From NCBI RefSeq assembly GCF_036245865.1, contig NZ_BTTW01000001.1, positions 124,001-188,000 on the forward strand: a stretch of 64,000 nucleotides of DNA, written 5' to 3'. Below are positions 49,919 to 57,290 of the stretch, in pieces. The DNA is from Corallococcus caeni (lineage in GTDB: Bacteria > Myxococcota > Myxococcia > Myxococcales > Myxococcaceae). The notes under the pieces were generated by a model. The model saw only the letters and a list, made by a program, of their open reading frames with translations. It did not search any database and was not told where the DNA came from. The first letter of the stretch is position 1, and the number at the start of each line of letters is the position of its first letter. The position numbers and the translations under genes were made by a program.

Positions 49919-51313
49919 TCAGTAAGCGTTCTTCGACAGGAAGCCGCCCAGCGCCGTGCGCAGGAGGATCTTCAGGTCCATCAGCAGCGACCAGTTCTCG
50001 ATGTAGTACAGGTCGTACTCGATGCGCTTCTGGATGGACGTCTGGCCGCGCAGGCCGTTGATCTGCGCCCAGCCGGTGATGCCCGCCTTCACCTTGTGGC
50101 GCAGGTGGTAGCGCGGAATCTGGCGCTTGAACTCCTCGATGAAGACGGGCCGCTCCGGGCGCGGGCCCACGAGGCTCATGTCGCCCCGGAGCACGTTGAA
50201 GAACTGCGGCAGTTCATCCAGCGAGTACTTGCGCAGGAACGTCCCCACCGGCGTGCGGCGCGCATCCGCCGCGCTGGCCATGGTGGCGCCCTGCGCTTCG
50301 GCGTCCACGCGCATGGTGCGGAACTTGAGGATGGAGAAGGTCCGCCCGTCCATGCCCATCCGCTCCTGGCGGTAGAGGATGGGGCCCTTGCTCGTGAGGC
50401 GCACCAGCAGGGCCGTGAACACCATCATCGGCGCGCTGAGCGCGATGGCCACCAGCGAGAACAGCACGTCGAACACGCGCTTGGCCACGCGGCTCCAGCC
50501 GTCCATGGGGTCGCCCTGGAGGCTGATGATGGGCAGGCCGCCGAACTCCTCCAGGCCGCCGTACAGGGTGATGTACTGGTACAGGTCAGGCACCACCTTG
50601 ACGTCCACGGTGCGCAGCGCCAGCTGCTCCATCAGCGGCTTCACCCGCGCCTGGTCCTCCAGCGGCACGGCGATGATGACCTGATCCACCGGGTGGGCAT
50701 CCAGGTAGGCCTCCACCCCGCCCACGTGACCCACCACGCGCACGCCGCCCACCCACTGACCGACCTTCTCCTCCTTCAGCGCCAGCACGCCCGTCACGCG
50801 GAAGCCCAGCTCGCGGTGGCTCTCCACCGTCTCGATGGTGCGCAGCCCCAGCTCCTCCTCGCCGATGACGAGGATGGACTTGAGGTTGTAGCCGCGCCGG
50901 CGCACCTCGCTGAGCAGGTGGCGCATGAACATGCGCGAGAGCGCGATGAGCGTGAAGGCGTAGACGACGAAGATGGCCAGCGTGAGGCGCGAGTAGCGCT
51001 CGCGGATGAAGTACGTCACCGCCACCAGGACGAGCGTCGCGGTGATGGTGGCCTTGAAGAGCTCGAACAGCTCCCCCATGTGCGAGCGCGCGCGGTTGGT
51101 CGCGTACAGCCGCGCCCGCTGGAACGTCATCGGGAAGATGACGAGCACCATCACCAGGGAGACGAACGTCTCGGCCGGGGGCGGGATGCCCTCGGTGATG
51201 GGGAACACGCCGCTGAAGCGGGTGAAGTACGCGAGCACGAACGCCACCGCGAGCATCCCCGCGTCGGCGGCGACCTTGATGGACGTGTAGAAGCGCTGCA
51301 GGCGACCGAACAC
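49919..51313 (-). CDS. Polyprenyl-phosphate glycosyl-1-phosphate transferase (WcaJ/EpsZ type)
   Basis: The protein has 464 residues from the GTG at 51313, with AGGAG eight bases upstream; the longer frame from 51385 gives a poor N-terminus. The N-terminal half has four membrane helices and a CoA-binding-like cytoplasmic domain (ILVIGEEELGLRTIETVE). The C-terminal half is the catalytic bacterial sugar transferase domain: KRVFDVLFSLVAIALSAP, YRQERMGMDGRTFSILKFRT, LDELPQFFNVLRGDMSLVGP and ITGWAQINGLRG. It moves a hexose-1-phosphate from UDP-sugar to undecaprenyl phosphate, the first step of EPS or O-antigen assembly. The sugar is probably glucose or galactose. Nearby glycosyltransferases would extend the unit. 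Confidence 0.92.
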   Translation of the reverse strand: MFGRLQRFYTSIKVAADAGMLAVAFVLAYFTRFSGVFPITEGIPPPAETFVSLVMVLVIFPMTFQRARLYATNRARSHMGELFELFKATITATLVLVAVTYFIRERYSRLTLAIFVVYAFTLIALSRMFMRHLLSEVRRRGYNLKSILVIGEEELGLRTIETVESHRELGFRVTGVLALKEEKVGQWVGGVRVVGHVGGVEAYLDAHPVDQVIIAVPLEDQARVKPLMEQLALRTVDVKVVPDLYQYITLYGGLEEFGGLPIISLQGDPMDGWSRVAKRVFDVLFSLVAIALSAPMMVFTALLVRLTSKGPILYRQERMGMDGRTFSILKFRTMRVDAEAQGATMASAADARRTPVGTFLRKYSLDELPQFFNVLRGDMSLVGPRPERPVFIEEFKRQIPRYHLRHKVKAGITGWAQINGLRGQTSIQKRIEYDLYYIENWSLLMDLKILLRTALGGFLSKNAY

Positions 51314-51425
51314 CGCGATGACTCCTGACGGGGGAGACGAAGACCGTCCGTCGGATGCAAGACACGCACCCTTTGCCCCGGCCACCGTCAGGCGCCCGGG
51401 CCCCTCCCCCGGCGCGGCGTCCTAG

Positions 51426-51457
51426 CACGGGTTTTCCCGTGAATCCAACCGGTTGGA
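51426..51457. promoter_or_regulatory. Hairpin and 14-bp palindrome upstream of the sugar transferase gene
   Basis: CACGGGTTTTCCCGTG (51426-51441) is a perfect six-pair stem with a TTTT loop. TCCAACCGGTTGGA (51444-51457) is a perfect 14-bp palindrome two bases further. Both lie in the 220-base gap between the glycosyltransferase stop (51534) and the sugar-transferase start (51313), about 115-145 bases before that start. The first may be a weak terminator without T-tail, the second an operator; neither role is proven. Confidence 0.45.
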
Positions 51458-51533
51458 CCGCAGGGCACCCGACATCCTCCGACACGCTGAGCAGGCGGGC
51501 CTCGGGAAACTGGGGACGACGCGGACAGCGCTG

Positions 51534-52664
51534 TCACACCGCTGGGGAGGCCTTGGACAGCCCCAGCAGTGCGTCCACCTCCGCCTGGATGGCCTGCTGG
51601 AAGCGGGCGCGGCCGAAGCGCTCGGCCTGGGCGCGGGCGTCCTCGGGGCGGAAGGAGGCCTCCCACGCGTCGAACTGGCGCACGGCGGCGGCGAGGGACG
51701 CGGGGGTCTGCTCCGGGAAGAAGAGGCCCGTCTTCGGGGTGACGGTCTCCAGGGCGCCGCCCTTGCCGAAGGCGATGACGGGGCGGCCGGTGGCCTGGGC
51801 CTCCAGGGGGGTGATGCCGAAGTCCTCCTCGGGGGTGAAGAGGAGCGCGCGCGCGTCGCGGTAGAGGGCGGGGAGCGCGCTGTCGGGAACGTTGCCGAGG
51901 AAGCGGATGTGGGGCGGAAGCGGACCGGACGTGAGACGCGAGGCCTCCTGTCCCGTGCCCACGACCCAGAGGGGTGTCTCCAGGCTGCGGAAGGCCTCCA
52001 GGGCGACGTCCAGGCGCTTGTAGGGGGCGAAGGCGCCGAGCCACAGGAAGTAGCCGCCCTGCCCTCCCCCTTCGAGGGGCACCTGCGTGAAGCGGTCGAG
52101 CTCCACGGGGGGCGGGACGACGGAGGCCTCGCGGCCCCAGAAGCGCTGGACCTTCCCGGCGATGTGCCGGGAGTTGGCGACGATGCGGCCCACGCGCTGG
52201 GTGGAGGTGCGGTCCCAGTGTTGAAGGTAGGGGCGCACGGCGAGGGCGGCGGCGCGGACGGGGAGGCGGGTGCGGCCGGGGCCGAAGTACTCGTCGAACA
52301 GATCCCACATGTACCGCATGGGAGCGTGGACGTAGCTCAGGTGGGGCACGCCGGGAGGGGCGTGGATGCCCTTGGCGACGCAGTGGCTGGAGGACAGGAC
52401 CAGGTCGTAGTCGCCGGTGATGCGCAGGGCTTCGATGGCGCGGGGGAACAGCGGCAGGAAGTGCCGGTAGCGCGAGTGGACGCCGGGGATGTGCTGGAGG
52501 AACGACGTGGTGATGCGCCGGTTCTCGATGCGCGCAGGCTGGCTGCCCGGCTGGTGGATGAGGGTGTAGAGGTCCGCGCTGGGGAACAGTTCGCAGAGGG
52601 CGTCGAGGACGCGCTCTCCGCCGCGGTGGGTGACGAGCCAGTCGTGGACGAGGGCGACCTTCAC
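51534..52664 (-). CDS. Glycosyltransferase family 4
   Basis: The protein has 376 residues from the GTG at 52664 (MKVALVHDWLVTHRGGERVL), with AGAAGG seven bases upstream. It shows the GT-B fold: the N-terminal Gly-rich acceptor loop (THRGGERVLDAL), HAPMRYMWDLFDEYF, the donor domain from YFLWLGAFAPYKRLDVALEA, and the E-x7-E motif in EEDFGITPLEAQATGRPVIA. It adds a sugar from a nucleotide donor to a growing lipid-linked unit in the cytoplasm. It is probably in the same biosynthetic locus as the sugar-1-phosphate transferase, which starts 221 bases after its stop. Confidence 0.9.
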   Translation of the reverse strand: MKVALVHDWLVTHRGGERVLDALCELFPSADLYTLIHQPGSQPARIENRRITTSFLQHIPGVHSRYRHFLPLFPRAIEALRITGDYDLVLSSSHCVAKGIHAPPGVPHLSYVHAPMRYMWDLFDEYFGPGRTRLPVRAAALAVRPYLQHWDRTSTQRVGRIVANSRHIAGKVQRFWGREASVVPPPVELDRFTQVPLEGGGQGGYFLWLGAFAPYKRLDVALEAFRSLETPLWVVGTGQEASRLTSGPLPPHIRFLGNVPDSALPALYRDARALLFTPEEDFGITPLEAQATGRPVIAFGKGGALETVTPKTGLFFPEQTPASLAAAVRQFDAWEASFRPEDARAQAERFGRARFQQAIQAEVDALLGLSKASPAV

Positions 52665-52732
52665 GGAAGGGCCTTCTAGCACTGGATGCGCGGCGGTGCG
52701 GGTGGAAGGCCGCGTGTGGTAGGCCAGGGAGC

Positions 52733-53827
52733 GTGCCTTCTGTCCTCCTCGACCTGAGAATGGTGCGCGGTCAGCTCCACGGCATCGCGAGGTACGCGCT
52801 GGAGCTGGCGCGCCGTCTGCCCGCCCTGGCCCCGGACCTGGAATTCTCCGCGCTGGTGCCGGCGAAGGGCCTGCCAGACGACCTGGGGGAACTGACGCCG
52901 AAGATTCCGCTGCACCGCTCGCGTGCCGGGTACCTGTCACCGACCGAGCAGCCGCTGTTGGCCTATGAGCTGACGAAGCTGAAGCCGGACCTGTTCCACG
53001 CGACGTCGTTCTCGTTGCCGCTGTTCTGGCCGGGAAAGCTGGTGGCGACGTTGCACGACGCGAACCACCTGGCGCTGGCGGACCAGTACACGCCGGTGCA
53101 GGCGATTTATTACAAGGCGGTGGTGGGGCCGCGGGCGCGGCTGGCGTCGGCGTTGATCACCGTGTCTGACTTCTCCCGGGAGGAACTGGGGAAGTACCTG
53201 AAGATGTCGCCGTATCGGTTCCAGGTGATCCACAACGGCGTGGATTCGCGGTTCCAGCCGCCGACGGCCAGTGAGGCGAAGGCGTTCCGGGAGCGGCATG
53301 AACTGCCAGAGCGGTACATCGCGGTCGTGGGGAACGCGAAGCCGTTCAAGAATCTGGCGATGCTGGGGAAGTTCGCGCCGGACCTGCCGGTGCCACTGGT
53401 GCTGCTCGCGGGCAAGGGGGCGGTGGCGCACGAGACGGGGCTCCACGAGAACGTCATCGATCTGGAGCAACTTCCCGAGACGGAGATGCCGTTGTTCTAC
53501 GGCGCCGCCGCGGCGCTGCTATTGCCGTCGAAGTACGAAGGCTTTGGTCTCCCCGCATTAGAGGCAATGGCTTGCGCTTGTCCCGTCATTACCTCGGACA
53601 CATCTGCCTTACCCGAAGTTGTTGGCAATGCAGCTATCCAACTGCCACCCAATGACGCACGAGCCTGGCACGAAGAAACACTTCGGCTTTTACGCGACTC
53701 TACGCTAAGAAAAGACCTCACGGAGCGAGGCCGTCAGCGTTCTGCGCGCTTCACCTGGGACACCTGCGCAACAAGAACATCAACTGTCATCAACAGAGCA
53801 CTCCAGCTCAAGCCATCCAGACAATAA
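52733..53827 (+). CDS. Glycosyltransferase family 4/1, mosaic composition
   Basis: The protein has 364 residues from a GTG at 52733, divergent from the previous gene. The N-terminal acceptor loop is VRGQLHGIARYALELARRLP, then FHATSFSLP, TVSDFSREELGKYL, VIHNGVDSRFQP and VVGNAKPFKNLAML; the donor motif is SKYEGFGLPALEAMACACPV. The protein is intact, but the DNA is not uniform. Up to about 53520 it is G+C-rich like the host, and the last 300 bases use A/T-ending codons like the genes that follow. The 3' end seems to have been replaced together with the adjacent island, while keeping the frame and motifs. Only 22 bases separate its stop from the DUF262 gene. Confidence 0.88.
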   Translation: MPSVLLDLRMVRGQLHGIARYALELARRLPALAPDLEFSALVPAKGLPDDLGELTPKIPLHRSRAGYLSPTEQPLLAYELTKLKPDLFHATSFSLPLFWPGKLVATLHDANHLALADQYTPVQAIYYKAVVGPRARLASALITVSDFSREELGKYLKMSPYRFQVIHNGVDSRFQPPTASEAKAFRERHELPERYIAVVGNAKPFKNLAMLGKFAPDLPVPLVLLAGKGAVAHETGLHENVIDLEQLPETEMPLFYGAAAALLLPSKYEGFGLPALEAMACACPVITSDTSALPEVVGNAAIQLPPNDARAWHEETLRLLRDSTLRKDLTERGRQRSARFTWDTCATRTSTVINRALQLKPSRQ

Positions 53828-53849
53828 CCCCACGAAGCCACCAACAATA

Positions 53850-54989
53850 ATGATAAACAAAAACACAACCAACACCCCCGACTCCCCAAAAGACTTCAGC
53901 GACCTAATCGAGGGCGATGACCTACCAAAGCAAGCCATCGACAACTATCCTCTCGACAACCTCCTAATCCGAACCGAAACCAGAGCCATCATTGACGTCC
54001 TCAGAAGAATCGACCAAGGCATGGTTTTCCTCGATCCGGACTTCCAGCGCGACTTCATCTGGAAGGAAGAACGCCAAAGCAGGCTTGTCGAATCAGTCCT
54101 GATGCGAATCCCTCTTCCTGTTTTTTATCTAGCCGAAAACACAGCAGGACGGCTTGTTGTCGTCGATGGCCTGCAGCGCCTCTCGACACTCAACCGCTTC
54201 CACGCCAATGAACTCATTCTAAGCCTACCCAACAGCAATGAACTAAACTCAAAAACCTTCAAAATGCTAACCCAAAAACTCCAAAATCGCTTCGAGGACG
54301 GACAGCTAACCCTCTACCTCATTGACCCAAGGGTGCCCGACCGAGTTCAACTCGATATTTTCGAAAGAGTCAATTCTGGAGTACCTCTAACACGCCAGCA
54401 AATGCGAAATGCTCTATACAATGGTCCCGCAACAAAGCTACTTCGGGATCTAAGTTCCTGCGAAGACTTCCTCAACGCAACCGACAACATCCTATTAACG
54501 GAAAACCACAAGAGCAACATGAGAGATCGCGAAGTTGTTAATCGTTTCCTCGCGTTCCAAACACTAGGATGGGCCGAGTACGTAAAGCGAGGCACGGGAG
54601 ATATCGACGAATTTCTCGGAAGCGCCCTCAAGCAAATAAACAACTCTACCGAAACACAACGCTCAGAACTCGAAAAGTCCTTCCGCAAAAGCATGCGAAT
54701 CAACCATCACCTGTTCGGCAACCGAGCATTCAGGAAATACAGCGCCCCAAGCGAACGCAGGAAGCCATTTAATATTGCATTGTTTGACGTGCTCTCCGTC
54801 GTATTCGCCAAGTACAAAGAAGCGCAGATTTTAAGCAAAGCGCCGGAAGTAAAGCGAACATGCGAAAACTTAATGAATCAACGCGAATACCACAACGCGA
54901 TTAGCTACGCGACCACCTCACCCGAGAACGTCAAGACTAGGTTCCACCAAACGGAGACTGCACTGCGTGGAGTCGTCGGTGATCCGTAA
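53850..54989 (+). CDS. DUF262 (GmrS/ParB-like) domain protein, candidate defence component
   Basis: The protein has 379 residues. The DUF262 hallmarks are plain: PDFQRDFIW at 63-71, then SRLVESVLMRIPLPVFYLAE, DGLQRLSTL at 106-114 (usual form DGQQRLTTL) and FERVNSGVPLTRQQMRNAL at 171-189. In GmrSD-type proteins this domain binds or hydrolyses NTPs and is joined to a DUF1524 HNH nuclease. Here the C-terminal 190 residues are helical with no HNH motif, so any nuclease function must come from a partner. No strong ribosome site precedes the ATG. Its end overlaps the ATPase gene by 23 bases (or 11 with the later GTG at 54979). Confidence 0.88.
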   Translation: MINKNTTNTPDSPKDFSDLIEGDDLPKQAIDNYPLDNLLIRTETRAIIDVLRRIDQGMVFLDPDFQRDFIWKEERQSRLVESVLMRIPLPVFYLAENTAGRLVVVDGLQRLSTLNRFHANELILSLPNSNELNSKTFKMLTQKLQNRFEDGQLTLYLIDPRVPDRVQLDIFERVNSGVPLTRQQMRNALYNGPATKLLRDLSSCEDFLNATDNILLTENHKSNMRDREVVNRFLAFQTLGWAEYVKRGTGDIDEFLGSALKQINNSTETQRSELEKSFRKSMRINHHLFGNRAFRKYSAPSERRKPFNIALFDVLSVVFAKYKEAQILSKAPEVKRTCENLMNQREYHNAISYATTSPENVKTRFHQTETALRGVVGDP

Positions 54990-56166
54990 AATCCATCTCA
55001 AGCAGTTTAAGTGTTTTCAGGACCGAGAATTTTCTTGCGGAAGACTAACACTTCTCACGGGCTTCAATGGCGGCGGCAAGTCTACGGTCTTGCAAGCTCT
55101 TGTCTTGCTGCATCAGTCGCTTGCTGATGGAATCGAGAGTGCGTCCGCACGTCGAACACTCGCGCTAAACGGCCCGCTCCTCTCGCTAGGAAGCGCAAGG
55201 GACGTAATCGACAAAGTTAATGGCGGCCAAGGGTTTACTATCGGATTGGCATCCCCTGATACTGAAATTAAATGGCACCTAGCCGCCACCGAAGCATCTA
55301 GAGACAATTTGGCGGTGTCAATCGGAAGCATCGACTGGAAGCCCTTGGGCACCTCCGACTGGATTACGGATTCTGGTGGCAGCTTCCTTCCGCCCAGTCT
55401 ACTAACAACACCTGCCAACATTGACATCCTCAGAAAAATACACACACTGAAATACATTCCGGCTGACCGAGTGGGTCCAGAGCAGACCTATCCACTCATG
55501 GAGCCCCAAGAGCATGAAACGCTCGGGCCTCGTGCAGAACGTGCCATTGGCAGCATGTTCGTCAACACGGATCTCTTGGTCGCTCAAGAAATGCGCCATC
55601 CAAGCAGGTTGGCTCTCGAAGTTTTCCCTAGACAGGTCGAAGCGTGGCTTTCAGATCTATTTCCTGGAGCCGTGATCGACGTCCAACGAGTTAAAAATGC
55701 AAATCTAGTTACACTTGGCATTCGTACTAACGATGCGACCGACTTCCATCGTCCTCATCATGTTGGCTTCGGAATGACTTTTGCCATTCCAGTACTCGTT
55801 GCACTGCTCTCTGCCAAGAAAGGAGATGCTGTTGTAATTGAGAATCCTGAAGCACATCTCCACCCAAGAGCTCAGGCCCGAATTGGGGCACTCTGTGCAC
55901 GCGCGGCTGCATTTGGAATCCAAGTTCTTGTGGAAACCCATAGCGATCATGTACTTAATGGCATTCGAGTAGCGGTCCATCAAGGGGAGATAGAGGACGA
56001 GGACGTAACGGTACTCTTTTTCTCTCCCTTCGAGGAGGAATCAGTACAGTCACTCAAAATTGATCGCCGAGGCCGAATCAAACATTGGCCGCCCGGCTTT
56101 TTTGATGAAAACGCGCGGCTTCTTGACACCTTGCTGGAACCGATCCCAAGAGGTATCCAAGAATGA
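54967..56166 (+). CDS. AAA/ABC-type ATPase with DUF3696 tail, candidate defence component
   Basis: The protein has 399 residues. Walker A is GFNGGGKST (32-40), the N-terminal strand KIHLKQFKCFQDREF is typical of OLD/RecF-like ATPases, an ABC-signature-like segment lies in HVGFGMTFAIPVLVALL, Walker B is AVVIENPEAHLHP (288-300), and the H-switch is VETHSDHVLNG. The last 50 residues (SLKIDRRGRIKHWPPGFFDE) match the DUF3696 tail. There is no TOPRIM domain, unlike GajA/OLD nucleases. Such ATPases sense invading DNA or act as gating cores in defence systems. Start is GTG at 54967 (GGAG ten bases upstream) or 54979. It overlaps the genes on both sides. Confidence 0.88.
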   Translation: MESSVIRKIHLKQFKCFQDREFSCGRLTLLTGFNGGGKSTVLQALVLLHQSLADGIESASARRTLALNGPLLSLGSARDVIDKVNGGQGFTIGLASPDTEIKWHLAATEASRDNLAVSIGSIDWKPLGTSDWITDSGGSFLPPSLLTTPANIDILRKIHTLKYIPADRVGPEQTYPLMEPQEHETLGPRAERAIGSMFVNTDLLVAQEMRHPSRLALEVFPRQVEAWLSDLFPGAVIDVQRVKNANLVTLGIRTNDATDFHRPHHVGFGMTFAIPVLVALLSAKKGDAVVIENPEAHLHPRAQARIGALCARAAAFGIQVLVETHSDHVLNGIRVAVHQGEIEDEDVTVLFFSPFEEESVQSLKIDRRGRIKHWPPGFFDENARLLDTLLEPIPRGIQE

Positions 56167-57053
56167 CCCATGCTTACCTCACATTAAACGAACTGTCATT
56201 CAGAACCACTGCCACTGCCCAGCAGACTGGCGTCCAGTTGCTAATCGCGTTGGCGAGTACATTAAAAAGCATTCGCCAAGCTGTCTCGCAGCACGACAGG
56301 CAGCGGATAGTCATCGTAGTATTGGATGGCATTGGCGCAGAAATACTTCCCGACGGAAACACAATATCTCAATCACTAAGAGCACTCACAAGCCAGGATC
56401 GCGAGTCGGCAAATTTAATCCGAGACGTGCTCACTTCCGGTCCATGGCACGACAAGCTGGGAATCCTATACGACAGCCCTAAAGCAAGCGACAGGGCATC
56501 TGTTACGCTCGGCCAAAATCAATCCGCTGGCGCCCGCGTCGCATTGGATTTGGACGGAATGATTGTCAGCCTTGACCTCCCGCAATGGCGAATGACGCCA
56601 CTGTCCGCTCAAGTCACAACAACCTCAAACACTAATCGCATTGAAGCGCTAGATAACATCTGGCACTCTGCTCATCCCAAAGCGCACTTTTCGAAAATCT
56701 CAAACCGCATCCCACTTCTTCCTGACTATGACGATCCAGGTCATCACGACCCTACGCACCGCAACTACAATAACGAGAAGTCCCACATCCCCATCTTTGC
56801 CTCGACAATCTTGCAGTATGGCATCCCTGCAAATCAAAACGGCTCTACGTGGTGGGCACTATGTGAGCACGGTTTTTTTCACAGATTTCAGGGTTCCAGC
56901 CAGGGCAACCAAATGACCGTTCATTGGAATGGAACGACGAATCCCAAGGCCACCAGACCTTCCCTTCTAGAAGAAGTTCCCTCAAACATCAGATCTAAAC
57001 TGCGAAATCTCAGCCCAGCTAGAAATTGTGGATGCAGAGAGCTGCGGGATTAA
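56163..57053 (+). CDS. Unknown third protein of the DUF262-ATPase cassette
   Basis: The protein has 296 residues, starting within a four-base ATGA overlap with the ATPase stop, so it is translationally coupled. I recognise no family. The N-terminal half has a strand-like RIVIVVLDGIGAEI and mixed alpha/beta character. The C-terminal half is rich in His, Asn and Trp: PDYDDPGHHDPTHRNYNNEK, TWWALCEHGFFHRFQG, VHWNGTTN, and ends with NCGCREL. The many His/Asp residues could form a nuclease or metal site, but no known catalytic motif is clear. Codon use matches the two genes before it. It is the best candidate for an effector or regulator specific to this cassette. Confidence 0.7.
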   Translation: MTHAYLTLNELSFRTTATAQQTGVQLLIALASTLKSIRQAVSQHDRQRIVIVVLDGIGAEILPDGNTISQSLRALTSQDRESANLIRDVLTSGPWHDKLGILYDSPKASDRASVTLGQNQSAGARVALDLDGMIVSLDLPQWRMTPLSAQVTTTSNTNRIEALDNIWHSAHPKAHFSKISNRIPLLPDYDDPGHHDPTHRNYNNEKSHIPIFASTILQYGIPANQNGSTWWALCEHGFFHRFQGSSQGNQMTVHWNGTTNPKATRPSLLEEVPSNIRSKLRNLSPARNCGCRELRD

Positions 57054-57290
57054 AAATATATCATCACAGCTGCACTCTGCTTCAAACACGCAAACGCCGC
57101 AAAACAGCATCGCCAGTGATCGCCATTGCCCCTTACTGGTTATCTCAAATCGATGCAGACCTAGCAGGGAGCAACTTTCGGAACTAGAGCAGGGCGCAGG
57201 CAATTTGAATGAGGCCCAGGTAGTAACGGGCATGTTCCTGTGCGGATGTTCTGAGAGTGTATTTCCTCTCTGGGAAGTGAGAAGTGCTCC

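Larger units (their letters stand above)
53520..57290 (+). other. A+T-richer genomic island with three-gene cassette
   Basis: From about 53520 to 57290 base and codon use change sharply: A- and T-ending codons are common, unlike the strongly G/C-ending genes on both sides. The island contains the 3' end of a glycosyltransferase gene, a DUF262 gene, an ATPase gene, a third unknown gene and a 237-base tail without a convincing gene. No integrase, transposase, tRNA or clear terminal repeats are seen. Transfer is inferred from composition; entry by homologous exchange in the glycosyltransferase gene fits best. Confidence 0.75.

Noticed and set aside
53850-56166. Type IV GmrSD or Gabija assignment for the cassette
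   Set aside because: GmrSD needs a DUF1524 HNH domain and Gabija needs TOPRIM and a UvrD-like helicase; neither is seen.
53520-57290. Island as an integrative element or prophage remnant
   Set aside because: No integrase, transposase, tRNA or terminal repeats were found at its borders; homologous exchange in the glycosyltransferase gene explains it better.
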